Shown one piece after another: positions 8,707 through 17,708 of a stretch of 64,000 bases of DNA. Below the pieces are notes generated by a model. It was not told where the DNA came from and did no database searches. It saw nothing but the letters and a program-made list of their open reading frames with translations. The position numbers were made by a program, and so were the translations under genes. This DNA is from Psychrosphaera sp. F3M07 (GTDB lineage Bacteria; Pseudomonadota; Gammaproteobacteria; Enterobacterales; Alteromonadaceae), in assembly GCF_018860345.1 (NCBI RefSeq), contig NZ_JAHKPJ010000015.1, positions 1 through 64,000 of the forward strand, given 5' to 3'. Numbering within the stretch: the stretch's first letter is position 1; every line of letters starts with the position of its first letter.

Positions 8707-9522
8707 ATGAGTCAAAGTCGAATATCCGCTTTAGTTGCCACCAATGTATCAAAACAAGTTTCCTTGCCATCGGCCCCATCTTCATCCAGTGATGAAAAGC
8801 AATTAAGCATTTTAAACGACATAGAGTTAACTATTCAAGACGGCGAGTCAATTGCAATTGTCGGTGCGTCGGGATCAGGTAAATCCACTTTATTAGGTAT
8901 ATTGGCTGGTTTAGACTTACCTACTACTGGTGAAGTCCATTTTTATGAAAAACAAATTAATACCTTAAATGAAGAACAAAGAGCGCAAATTAGACGTACG
9001 GAAGTAGGTTTTATTTTTCAGCAGTTTTTATTAGTGCCAAGTTTAACGGCGTTAGAAAATGTGATGTTGCCGGCTGAATTGTCAGATGATCCGGAACTTA
9101 GAAATAACGCAAAAGTTAAAGCTGAGCAATGGTTAGATAAAGTTGGTTTGTCACACCGTTTGGATCATTTTCCAAATCAATTGTCAGGTGGTGAACAACA
9201 ACGAGTTGCTATTGCTCGTGCCTTTATCACTAACCCTAAACTGTTATTTGCTGATGAACCATCAGCAAACTTAGACACAGAAAACGGTAAGTTAGTTGAA
9301 GATCTATTGTTTGAGTTAAATGAAAAAGCCAACACAACATTGGTATTAGTCACACATGACTTAGAACTTGCTAAGCGATGTCAACGCAGAGTGTTACTAA
9401 CCAACGGTCACTTAGTGGAAAAACCAGCGGTCATTAATGAAGGTGGTGACAGTTCAACCTCTAATAACACAGATAAATCATTAGATGTTCAAGTTGCTGA
9501 GGCGATTTCCAATGCATTCTAA
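8707..9522 (+). CDS. ybbA: ABC transporter ATP-binding protein YbbA
   Basis: A 271-aa ABC ATPase of the LolD/MacB-like class. It has Walker A GASGSGKST, the Q-loop FIFQQF, signature LSGGEQQRVAIARAF, Walker B LLFADEPSANLD and the switch His in VTHD. It should energise the neighbouring YbbP permease-like protein in a mechanotransmission-type complex at the inner membrane. The ATG at 8707 gives the usual family start (MSQSRI); an earlier in-frame ATG would overlap tesA. The next gene overlaps it by 11 bases. The 30-odd residues after the switch region are Ser/Asn-rich and divergent. Confidence 0.9.
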   Translation: MSQSRISALVATNVSKQVSLPSAPSSSSDEKQLSILNDIELTIQDGESIAIVGASGSGKSTLLGILAGLDLPTTGEVHFYEKQINTLNEEQRAQIRRTEVGFIFQQFLLVPSLTALENVMLPAELSDDPELRNNAKVKAEQWLDKVGLSHRLDHFPNQLSGGEQQRVAIARAFITNPKLLFADEPSANLDTENGKLVEDLLFELNEKANTTLVLVTHDLELAKRCQRRVLLTNGHLVEKPAVINEGGDSSTSNNTDKSLDVQVAEAISNAF

Positions 9523-12181
9523 TTCACAATTAGCCAAACAAATTAATACAACAGACTCATCCGGTGCCTTTTTTACTTGGTTAAAAATAGCGTGGCGTTT
9601 ATTTGTTAGAGAGTTAGGCCGAGGTGAGTTAACCATCATTGCGCTGTCTATCATTCTTGCCGTGTCGTCCGTCATGGCATTAAGCAGTGTGACGGATCGG
9701 GTTGAACAAGCCATCATGAGTAAAAGTGCTGCCTTTATTGCCGCCGATAGAGATCTGCAAAGTTCACATCCTATCGATAATATCGTTATAGAAAAAGCCA
9801 ATGAATTAGGGCTACAAACTGACAAACACATTTATTTTTCGTCCATGGCATTTGCCGGAGACGAAATGAATATTGCCGTTGTTAAAGCGGTGACAGAAAC
9901 TTACCCATTACGAGGGGAATTATTTATATCGCAAGACTTAGTGACTAACCAAAGTGTCACTAAAAAGGGACCTAAACAAGGTGAAGCTTGGTTAAGTAAA
10001 AGATTGTTTTATGCCCTGTCTTTAGATGATGCTATGTTGTCGTCAGACACACCACCGGTTGTAGAAGTGGGTGAACTTGCGTTAAATGTTACCGGTATAA
10101 TTGAATCTGAACCGGATGCCCCTTTTCAAGTATTTGACTCAGGCACTCGATTGATCATGAATATTGGCGACGTACCAGCTACCAATGTGATCCAACCAGG
10201 CAGCCGAATATTTTATCGTGACTTGTTTGCAGGTGAAGCCGGTCAACTTGATGAACTTGTACAGTGGTTAGAACCGCAATTAAAACCAAATCAAGAAATT
10301 AGAGATGTTAAAGATGGTGAAACCGCCATGTCTAATGCGTTACAACGTGCGGAAAGCTTTTTGATGTTAGCCGGTGTATTGGGCTTATTATTGGCGGCAA
10401 CGGCGGTTGCGGTTGCCACACGACTTTATAGCCAAAGACACTTTGATTCTATTGCTATCTTTAAAACCTTAGGGGCAAGCGTTCAACAGGTTCGCGTTGT
10501 CTACCTATTTCAATTGGTGTTGATCACTATATTCAGTGTTTTAGTTGGCATCATTATCGGCTCTTTAATACAAGGTGTTGCTGTAGAAGCAATGGCCGGT
10601 CAATTACCGAAAGACTTACCGCCAGTTGGCTTTAAACCACTATTAATTGCCATCGCTACAGGCGCAGTTTGTGCGTTAATGTTCTCCATTCCTTCTTTGT
10701 TAAAGTTATTTTCAGTACCGCCACTTAGAGTGCTTCGTAGAAATTTAGGTGATAATTTTGCAACTTCTATCATGGCTAAAATTATCATGGCGATCACGAC
10801 TATTTTGTTGGTGTTGATTTACAGCCAAAATTTGAGGTTAACCGCTATTGTTATGGGAGCAGGGGCAGTACTGGTTGCGGTTATACTGGTGGTTTCTAAC
10901 ATAATGATCAGACTTAGTCGTAAGGTTGGTTCTAGTGTTGGTGGTAGTGCGATAAAAATTGCATTAGCGTCGTTAAAAAGGCGAGCCAGTGAAAACACTT
11001 CACAGTTAATCGGCTTTACCTTGGCCATTATGTTAATTCTTATTTTATATTCACTGGAAAACTCAATCATAAAAGAATGGCAGCAGCAGTTACCAGAAGG
11101 TACGCCAAATCACTTTGTTATAAATATTGCACAACACGAACTGGAACAAGTCAAACAAGAGTTTGAGCAGAAGGACATAGTGCTAGAGCAGTTTTATCCA
11201 ATTATTCGTGGTCGTCTCACGACCATCAACGATGAAGTATTGCTGCAAAACGACAGAGATAAAGATAAGTCAGGTGCTAAGCTGACGGATGGAGAAGAGA
11301 AAGCCAACAATGCACAAACAAAAGCCGAAAACCGCGCCAGTGATGAAGAGGAAGGTTCTGAATCAGAGGGACGAAAGGGCATTGGACGAGAGCTCAATTT
11401 AACCTTTACTGAGTTATTCCCTGAAAACAATACCTTGTTAGAAGGCGAATGGATGACAGAAGGTGTGTTAAACCAGGTATCGGTAGAAAAAGGCGTTGCT
11501 GAGCGCATGGAAATTAAACTCGGTGACAAGTTAGGTTTCTTGATTGGCGCAAGAGAAGTGGAAGTGAATGTTACCAGTATCCGTGATGTGAATTGGAACA
11601 GTTTCCAACCTAATTTCTTTATGATCTTCAGCAATGACGTGGTGGCGGATTTTCCTGCGACCTATATATCGGCTTTCTATTTATCTAAAGAAGACAAATT
11701 GTGGGTCAATCAATTAGTTAAACAGTTCCCGACCTTGAGCATCATTGATGTAGAGGCAATGATCAATGAGATTCAACAAGTAATCGAGCAAGTGTCAGTT
11801 TCAATCAGCTTTGTTTTGCTTGTTGTCGTGATGGCCGCCACATTAGTGTTATTAGCACAAGTTCAAAGCTCGCTGGATGAACGCCGTAAAGAAACCGTTA
11901 TTTATCGAACTTTAGGCGCTAAAGGGTCAATGATCCAAAATGCCATTACTTTTGAGTTCCTGAGTTTAGGGGCGATCGCCGGTATAATCGCCGCGTTAGT
12001 GGCTGAAGTCAGTTTATATTTATTGCAATCACTTATGTTTGATATGGACTGGGTACCGCATCCTGAACTTTGGCTAATTGGCCCAATATCAGGTGCCGTA
12101 TTTGTTGCGTTGGTGGGCACGTTAAGTACTCGTTCATTATTAAAAATGACGCCAAACGAGTTAATTCGCCAATTAAGTTAA
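9512..12181 (+). CDS. ybbP: ABC transporter permease YbbP (FtsX-like domains)
   Basis: An 889-aa inner-membrane protein with one N-terminal membrane helix, a large periplasmic domain, and two FtsX-type membrane blocks (roughly residues 280-440 and 755-885). The second ends with the family's ALVGTLSTRSLLKMTPNELIRQ tail. It partners YbbA. ATG at 9512 is preferred to one nine codons earlier because GAGG lies at the right distance upstream. A very acidic, low-complexity stretch (about residues 580-630, Asp/Glu/Ser/Lys/Asn-rich) interrupts the second periplasmic domain and makes the protein longer than the E. coli homologue. Confidence 0.88.
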   Translation: MHSNSQLAKQINTTDSSGAFFTWLKIAWRLFVRELGRGELTIIALSIILAVSSVMALSSVTDRVEQAIMSKSAAFIAADRDLQSSHPIDNIVIEKANELGLQTDKHIYFSSMAFAGDEMNIAVVKAVTETYPLRGELFISQDLVTNQSVTKKGPKQGEAWLSKRLFYALSLDDAMLSSDTPPVVEVGELALNVTGIIESEPDAPFQVFDSGTRLIMNIGDVPATNVIQPGSRIFYRDLFAGEAGQLDELVQWLEPQLKPNQEIRDVKDGETAMSNALQRAESFLMLAGVLGLLLAATAVAVATRLYSQRHFDSIAIFKTLGASVQQVRVVYLFQLVLITIFSVLVGIIIGSLIQGVAVEAMAGQLPKDLPPVGFKPLLIAIATGAVCALMFSIPSLLKLFSVPPLRVLRRNLGDNFATSIMAKIIMAITTILLVLIYSQNLRLTAIVMGAGAVLVAVILVVSNIMIRLSRKVGSSVGGSAIKIALASLKRRASENTSQLIGFTLAIMLILILYSLENSIIKEWQQQLPEGTPNHFVINIAQHELEQVKQEFEQKDIVLEQFYPIIRGRLTTINDEVLLQNDRDKDKSGAKLTDGEEKANNAQTKAENRASDEEEGSESEGRKGIGRELNLTFTELFPENNTLLEGEWMTEGVLNQVSVEKGVAERMEIKLGDKLGFLIGAREVEVNVTSIRDVNWNSFQPNFFMIFSNDVVADFPATYISAFYLSKEDKLWVNQLVKQFPTLSIIDVEAMINEIQQVIEQVSVSISFVLLVVVMAATLVLLAQVQSSLDERRKETVIYRTLGAKGSMIQNAITFEFLSLGAIAGIIAALVAEVSLYLLQSLMFDMDWVPHPELWLIGPISGAVFVALVGTLSTRSLLKMTPNELIRQLS

Positions 12182-12236
12182 TCACTTATAACACACGGTT
12201 AATCGGATGAATGAACCCGCCGAGTTAAGAAACGTA

Positions 12237-12953
12237 ATGAAAACTAAGGTATATCTACTACCTGGTACTATGTGTAATCAAAGGCTTTGGCACAAGCTCA
12301 TTGCTTGTGCTGAAGCGAATTTTGAGTTTATTCATATTCCAATACCGGCCAATAAAGACATTAGGCAGATAGCCCAGTGGTTAAATTCATATTTAATTGA
12401 AGATAAGGTGTGTTTGTTGGGTTTTTCACTTGGGGGTTATATAGCGTCTTATTTTGCCGTTAAGTATCCGCACAGAATTAAACAGCTTCTGGTGGTCGGT
12501 AATAGTCCATGCCGTTTAAGCTATCAAGAAGTAACTCAACGTCAACAACTGCTCAATTTTGTGTCAACCAATAAGTACAAAGGTGTCAGTCATCAACGAG
12601 CATCACAATTGTTAGACTCTAATAATGACGAGTTAGAACATATAAACACCATTAAACAGATGGATTCAGAGTTAGGTGTTGATGAGTTGGTAAGTCAAAT
12701 GACGTATACAACTGAAAGGGACGATCTTCTAGAGCCGTTATCCCAGTTTAAAAATGAAATAACGTTTTATTATAGTGAGCAAGACCCGTTAATTAATCTA
12801 GCTTGGTTACAACAGTTAGCAGATAGCAACACGCATTGCCGTTTGGTTGTTTCTAATGGCAACGGGCATATGTTGCCATTAGAAAAACCAGAAGCATTAG
12901 CACAGCTTATGGAACAAACATTTGGTGGTATTAGTTTGTGCTCAGTTCTTTAG
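12237..12953 (+). CDS. alpha/beta hydrolase
   Basis: A 238-aa cytoplasmic alpha/beta-hydrolase. The nucleophile elbow is GFSLGG (Ser), the acid is probably the Asp of YYSEQDPLI and the His is in GNGHMLPLEKPE. This is the BioH/RutD-like size class, but the substrate is not evident. The ATG at 12237 starts at the conserved KVYLLPGTM strand; an in-frame ATG at 12207 would add ten residues and cannot be excluded. Its 3' end overlaps the convergent CPBP gene by 23 bases. Confidence 0.8.
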   Translation: MKTKVYLLPGTMCNQRLWHKLIACAEANFEFIHIPIPANKDIRQIAQWLNSYLIEDKVCLLGFSLGGYIASYFAVKYPHRIKQLLVVGNSPCRLSYQEVTQRQQLLNFVSTNKYKGVSHQRASQLLDSNNDELEHINTIKQMDSELGVDELVSQMTYTTERDDLLEPLSQFKNEITFYYSEQDPLINLAWLQQLADSNTHCRLVVSNGNGHMLPLEKPEALAQLMEQTFGGISLCSVL

Positions 12954-13644
12954 TTTTGTTATCAGAAAAAATCATAAATGCAACAGCACCACCATACATA
13001 TCAATCATGATATGCAGCACGATTGGGATGATAATCGAATCCGTCACCAGATAGATAATCGCCATAACTAAACCTAGCACTGCGGTTCTAACTACATGCA
13101 CCATGCCTTGATAAATATGTCCTAATCCAAATAATACACAGGAAAGAATGACGGCAGCGTAGATAGGTAAATCTTTATCTAACAAATGGATGATGTACCC
13201 TCTAAATAACAACTCCTCACAAATGCCCGCCGTTACGGCTAAACCGAATATAAAGTAGTTGGACTCTGTTTTTGTGACGGGCAAAAACCAACGAATAAAC
13301 TCATATTGTGGCTTTATCTTAGCGTGTTCATCAGGATTGTTTTGCAACGACTTTAATGACGCTAAAAAGTAACCACCTAATAAAACTAAACAAAATAAAC
13401 CTATGTTATTGGTCATATTCCATTGCCATCTTAAACCTAAGTCATGCAGTGTTAATTCAGTGTTTACCACTAAAACCATCAATATGCCCAATGGAACCCA
13501 TAGGTATAACATGGTTTTGCAATACACACTGACTCTCGACTCTTGTTGATTGACTACTCTTTGTTTCTCGGCTTTATGGCTGAACAAAATGTATAAGGGA
13601 TACAGGATAAAATAGGACATTAAGATGTATTCTAAATATTTCAT
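12931..13644 (-). CDS. CPBP family intramembrane glutamic endopeptidase (CAAX protease-like)
   Basis: A 237-aa polytopic membrane protein. It has the three CPBP (PF02517) motifs: EELLFRGY near residue 163, GLGHIYQG near 193 and HIMIDMYGG near 217. Several hydrophobic segments surround these. The family includes Rce1-like proteases and bacterial immunity or self-protection proteins; the target here is unknown. It is convergent with, and overlaps, the hydrolase gene. It is divergent from the LysR gene, which could regulate it. Confidence 0.85.
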   Translation of the reverse strand: MKYLEYILMSYFILYPLYILFSHKAEKQRVVNQQESRVSVYCKTMLYLWVPLGILMVLVVNTELTLHDLGLRWQWNMTNNIGLFCLVLLGGYFLASLKSLQNNPDEHAKIKPQYEFIRWFLPVTKTESNYFIFGLAVTAGICEELLFRGYIIHLLDKDLPIYAAVILSCVLFGLGHIYQGMVHVVRTAVLGLVMAIIYLVTDSIIIPIVLHIMIDMYGGAVAFMIFSDNKTKELSTN

Positions 13645-13753
13645 TATGATCTGCTTGTAATAGTTAAGGTATGAACATCATAGTGTTAATACATTAATAA
13701 AAATATAGTATATAATTTTATTAATAATAAACTTAAAGTTTACAGTTGCCGTT

Positions 13754-14662
13754 ATGTTTAAAACCGAATCGTTAATCGCTTTTGTATTGGTTGCTAAATA
13801 CAAGAGTTTTACACTTGCAGCCAAAGAACAACAACAAAGTACCATGGCGATAAGTAAACAGATCTCACAATTAGAATCTCGCTTACAAGAGCCGTTATTT
13901 ATTCGAACCACCCGTATCATTAAATTGACCGAATTTGGCGAAAACTTCTTATTGCGTGCTAAAGAAATATTAGCGCAACATGATGCGCTAGATATTTGGT
14001 TAGATTCCAGAAAAGGATATTTAGAAGGCACGATAAAAGTGGTGGCGCAAGATGTACAAACTTATGAAGAAACTATCTTTCCTTGGGTTGGTGAGTTTCA
14101 GCGGTTATATCCAGATATAAAATTGGTGTTTGAAGTAAATGAATCGCCTTTGGATCTCAACCAACACCACCATGATATTTATTGGGGAATAGGTGAGTAT
14201 TTAGGCATTCAGTCCCCGTCACTTAAACGTCGTTCTTTATGGCAAGCTCAGTTGGGTATTTTTGCCTCCCCTGACTACTTAAAAAAACATGGCATGCCTA
14301 AAAATATTGATGAGTTAAGAGGGCATAAAATGATAGGCCACCCACAATCTAACCCTAATAACATATTGGTTATAAAATCCAAATCAGATCCCACAGGAAT
14401 GGATGTGGTTGAAGTGGACGCGCCAATATTAACTGTGAGTAACCAATCTAATTTTGCAGTGCAGGGATTGGGGTTAATAAATGCTTTGGTCGATAACCAT
14501 GACATTAAAGATTACCTAGCCAAAAAGCAGTTAATCCCTGTTTTAGAAGAACATTGGTTATCGTCGGCAGAGATATATATCTATTACCAACACGCTAAAA
14601 TTGAACAGGTAAAAATTAGAGCCTTTATCGACTTCTTTTTATCAAAGCGACAGTTCTGGTGA
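13754..14662 (+). CDS. LysR family transcriptional regulator
   Basis: A 302-aa LTTR. The N-terminal winged helix-turn-helix (residues 1-60: LIAFVLVAKYKSFTLAAKE, then the recognition helix ISKQISQLESRL and the wing ending in TEFGENFL) is followed by the LysR substrate-binding domain. It probably senses a small effector and acts on divergent or nearby genes. The divergent CPBP gene is the obvious candidate target, with about 109 bases between the two starts. The effector is unknown. Confidence 0.88.
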   Translation: MFKTESLIAFVLVAKYKSFTLAAKEQQQSTMAISKQISQLESRLQEPLFIRTTRIIKLTEFGENFLLRAKEILAQHDALDIWLDSRKGYLEGTIKVVAQDVQTYEETIFPWVGEFQRLYPDIKLVFEVNESPLDLNQHHHDIYWGIGEYLGIQSPSLKRRSLWQAQLGIFASPDYLKKHGMPKNIDELRGHKMIGHPQSNPNNILVIKSKSDPTGMDVVEVDAPILTVSNQSNFAVQGLGLINALVDNHDIKDYLAKKQLIPVLEEHWLSSAEIYIYYQHAKIEQVKIRAFIDFFLSKRQFW

Positions 14663-14773
14663 TCATTCACAGAATCGTCAGTTAAGTGTTTTAAACTGTT
14701 AAAACGCAGGTATAATGCAGCATTCTTAATCAGTCTATTTTGATGATTTAATTAGTAAAAGACAGAGAGTTTA

Positions 14774-15136
14774 ATGAAAATTATAAGAGTAATACTAGGC
14801 GCATTGATTTTATTTTTAGATTGGATAACTACACCTAGAGGTGTAAAACGAGAGGCTAAGGTTCAAACTGAAATAGATAAAAAAACACAGAAATTAGCCC
14901 TGTATCAATACAAAGCGTGTCCTTTCTGTGTAAAAGTACGCCGTAGTATGAAACGTAATTCGTTAAAAATTGCCACTCATGACGCAAAACGCAATGAGCA
15001 GAGTCGCCAAGAGTTAGTCAATGGTGGTGGTCAATTAAAAGTCCCTTGTTTACGTATCGAAAAAGACTCAGGTGAGGTGCAATGGATGTACGAATCATCT
15101 GATATTATCAATTACTTAGAGCAAGAGTTCTGTTAA
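14774..15136 (+). CDS. membrane-anchored glutaredoxin-like protein
   Basis: A 120-aa protein with an N-terminal hydrophobic anchor (residues about 4-18) and a glutaredoxin/GST-N thioredoxin fold from residue 40. The redox motif is CPFC (residues 53-56), the cis-Pro segment is KVPCL and the C-terminal YESSDIINYLE matches the glutathione-binding end. It probably reduces disulfides or glutathione adducts at the inner membrane face. AGAGAG precedes the ATG. A well-placed TATAAT lies upstream at 14711-14716. Confidence 0.82.
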   Translation: MKIIRVILGALILFLDWITTPRGVKREAKVQTEIDKKTQKLALYQYKACPFCVKVRRSMKRNSLKIATHDAKRNEQSRQELVNGGGQLKVPCLRIEKDSGEVQWMYESSDIINYLEQEFC

Positions 15137-15167
15137 TAAAGATAATCAACGCAGTGAAAGTAGGTTT

Positions 15168-15201
15168 ATTAGCAAATTTCACAAATGTGTTATTTGCTAA
15201 T
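15168..15201 (+). terminator. hairpin after the glutaredoxin-like gene
   Basis: ATTAGCAAAT (15168-15177) pairs exactly with ATTTGCTAAT (15192-15201), followed by a T-rich but mixed tract. The stem is AT-rich, so termination may be weak. Confidence 0.45.
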
Positions 15202-15363
15202 TATTTAATTTCCAGTTTAAGTAACTAATAATTAACTAGAAATCAATATCGCTACTTTACATATCAAGGTTTCAATCTACACTTACGTTGAGCTAATTTA
15301 TAAAACGCTAATTTATTAATTGCTAATGTTAAATGTTCGATGATTTTGTAGTAGGAGCACCTT

Positions 15364-17235
15364 ATTAACATCCAAAAAAATATAGACAGCCATCAATATT
15401 TCCAAACCAAACGTCTTATTCAAATATTTTGGGCTGTTGAGCTGACGTTAGCTATTATCTTTTTTCATCGGATATTTTTACAACAATATCTCCAGTGTGG
15501 ATTAGTATTAATCGCGGGTCTTTTATTGATACCGGTTTACCATCTAGCCAAAAACAATAAAATTACACAAGCCGCGACAATTCTACTTTATGTTCTCACC
15601 ATATTAGTAACCCAATTTATGTGGCGACATGGCGGCTTGTATGACGAAAGTGTACTTGCCTATCCCTGTATATTGATCATGGCTGCTATGGTAGGGGATA
15701 AGTCATTATTTATTAACTTACTCGTAGTTATCTCTGCGTCTATTGGCTTAAACGGTCTAGTCAATAGCCAATCATGGTATATAAATTCCAGTTCGACAAT
15801 TTCGTTAGGCAATACATTTTTAGTTTTAATTACCATATATCTCATCAGCTATATCATATGGATAATGGTTGAGGACTTCCGCGAGTTAGTGAATAAACTT
15901 AACATCGAAAATTCCAATGTTATTAAATCAAAACAAGAAATAGAAAACTTATTACATCATGACTTATTAACGGGTTTACCCAATAAAATAATGGCAAAAG
16001 AGTTATTTGCTAAAGCAAGATCTAACACGGACAGCAGTAAGAATATTTATTTAATGTTTTTAGATTTAGATAATTTTAAAGTAATTAATGATGCACTTGG
16101 ACATCAAGCTGGCGATGCATTATTAATTGAGTTATCACAGCGTATGTTTCAATTGCTGCAAACTCGGGATTCAGTTTGTCGTTACATTGGAGATGAATTT
16201 GTAGTGATTGTTGAGTCCACTGAATCTGAAGAATATGTGGCGAGTTTAGCGCAACAGATCATCGAACAGATAAGTAAGCCATTTTATTATCTGAGTAATG
16301 AATTTATATGCGGCTGTTCAATAGGTATTAGTACCACAGCTACGGATGGTGAAGATTTTGATACCTTATTAAAACATGCCGACGCGGCTATGTATTATTC
16401 CAAATCTCAAGGTGGCAATAGTTTCCATTTTTATAATAAAGAAATGAACATTCATGGTCATGAGTATATAAGTGTTGTTTCTGATCTGCGCAAGGCCATC
16501 GTACAAGACGAACTGGTTTTAACTTACCAACCTAAAATTGATATTCAAAACAATAAAATTATTGGTGCTGAAGCGTTAATCCGCTGGCAACATCCTGAAA
16601 AAGGGCTAATTTATCCAGACGAATTTATTCCCCAAGCTGAAAAATCCGGTTTAATTATTGAGATTGGGGATTGGGTGCTAAGTGCTGCGTGTAGACAATG
16701 TAAGCAGTGGCTTAACAGTGGGTATTCTGATTTTACAATGGCGGTAAACGTATCGTCAAAACAGTTCGCTAAAAAAGACTTTTATACAAAAGTAGAAAAA
16801 ACGTTAAGCGAATATCAGTTAAATGCTTCATCTTTAGAGTTAGAAATGACGGAGTCTCTGTTAATTGATAATAGTGATGAATTAAAATCGACACTTAAAA
16901 ACTTACATGATCTTGGTGTGCACCTTTCAATTGATGATTTTGGTACTGGTTATTCTAATTTAGGTTATTTAAAAGCGTTTGATATTGAATACTTAAAAAT
17001 AGACCGATCGTTTATCAGTGATTTAGTCACCAATCCAAAAAACAAAACCTTAGTAAAGGCGATAGTTCAAATGTCTCATGGCTTGGAGATTCAAAATATA
17101 GCTGAAGGAGTTGAAGATCAAAAAACCGTGCGTGTTTTACAACAATTACAGTGTGAAATAGGGCAAGGATATTATTGGTCTAAGCCTATATTTGCGGAAC
17201 AATTTGAAGTGTTTGCTGCGGAATATAACAAGTAA
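15364..17235 (+). CDS. membrane GGDEF/EAL protein, probable c-di-GMP phosphodiesterase, likely AUU start
   Basis: About 623 aa. The N-terminal half is a membrane sensor with several helices (to about residue 170), then a GGDEF domain whose signature reads YIGDEF (first Gly replaced, residues about 275-279), then an EAL domain with the intact EAL at 403-405 and DDFGTGYSNL loop. It is therefore more likely a c-di-GMP hydrolase than a synthase. The frame is open and membrane-like from a TAG at 15352. There is no ATG/GTG/TTG before a TTG at 15526, which would delete two helices. AGGAG at 15353-15357 points to ATT at 15364. A strong terminator follows. Confidence 0.78.
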   Translation: MNIQKNIDSHQYFQTKRLIQIFWAVELTLAIIFFHRIFLQQYLQCGLVLIAGLLLIPVYHLAKNNKITQAATILLYVLTILVTQFMWRHGGLYDESVLAYPCILIMAAMVGDKSLFINLLVVISASIGLNGLVNSQSWYINSSSTISLGNTFLVLITIYLISYIIWIMVEDFRELVNKLNIENSNVIKSKQEIENLLHHDLLTGLPNKIMAKELFAKARSNTDSSKNIYLMFLDLDNFKVINDALGHQAGDALLIELSQRMFQLLQTRDSVCRYIGDEFVVIVESTESEEYVASLAQQIIEQISKPFYYLSNEFICGCSIGISTTATDGEDFDTLLKHADAAMYYSKSQGGNSFHFYNKEMNIHGHEYISVVSDLRKAIVQDELVLTYQPKIDIQNNKIIGAEALIRWQHPEKGLIYPDEFIPQAEKSGLIIEIGDWVLSAACRQCKQWLNSGYSDFTMAVNVSSKQFAKKDFYTKVEKTLSEYQLNASSLELEMTESLLIDNSDELKSTLKNLHDLGVHLSIDDFGTGYSNLGYLKAFDIEYLKIDRSFISDLVTNPKNKTLVKAIVQMSHGLEIQNIAEGVEDQKTVRVLQQLQCEIGQGYYWSKPIFAEQFEVFAAEYNK

Positions 17236-17268
17236 ACCAGATAGGTTTTGGCTATCTGGTTTTCTTTT
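17236..17268 (+). terminator. rho-independent terminator
   Basis: ACCAGATAG (17236-17244) and CTATCTGGT (17252-17260) form a perfect 9-bp stem with a 7-base loop, followed by TTTCTTTT. It begins right after the stop of the GGDEF/EAL gene. Confidence 0.85.
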
Positions 17269-17270
17269 AT

Positions 17271-17696
17271 CTAATCGACATAAAACATCTGAGTGAAGTT
17301 TATGGTTTCGGTTCTTTCGCCTTGTTGAATATCAATTGTAAACTTATAGACTTCGCGGTCGTGATAGTTTAATTGAGCGAGATAATAAGTGGCTTCGCCT
17401 TCGGTCACTTTTACAAAATCCAATTCGCTGCTTTGCCCTAATAACGTTTCAGCTTTACCAGACACGTAGACATTTTGAGCTTTGTCGTCGTTGGTATTAT
17501 CTAACACCGAAATATTGATAATTGACAAGTACTTACTGCGTTGCAGTTGGTATTGCTTGGCAATTTCTGGCTGAATAAAAGAGCTAGGGAAAGCAATATA
17601 ATGAATATCCCAATTCCCTTTAGTGAACTTTTGCTCAGCATTACTGTTAAACGAGAACAGTATTAATATAAAAACTATGTGTTTTAATAAAGTCAT
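17271..17696 (-). CDS. DUF4426 domain-containing secreted protein
   Basis: A 141-aa protein with a signal peptide (residues 1-20, cleavage near SNA-EQ) followed by the DUF4426 domain (NWDIHYIAFPSSFIQPEIAKQY..., ending in INFTQMFYV). The function is unknown. It is the last gene of the yggS-proC-yggT group, a placement typical of marine gammaproteobacteria, so it is probably co-transcribed with these. The mature protein should be periplasmic. Confidence 0.82.
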   Translation of the reverse strand: MTLLKHIVFILILFSFNSNAEQKFTKGNWDIHYIAFPSSFIQPEIAKQYQLQRSKYLSIINISVLDNTNDDKAQNVYVSGKAETLLGQSSELDFVKVTEGEATYYLAQLNYHDREVYKFTIDIQQGERTETINFTQMFYVD

Positions 17697-17708
17697 ATTG
17701 AGTGCCTT

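Noticed and set aside
13678-14031. Minus-strand frame of 117 codons overlapping the LysR gene start
   Set aside because: It is antisense to the conserved helix-turn-helix coding region and has no family resemblance.
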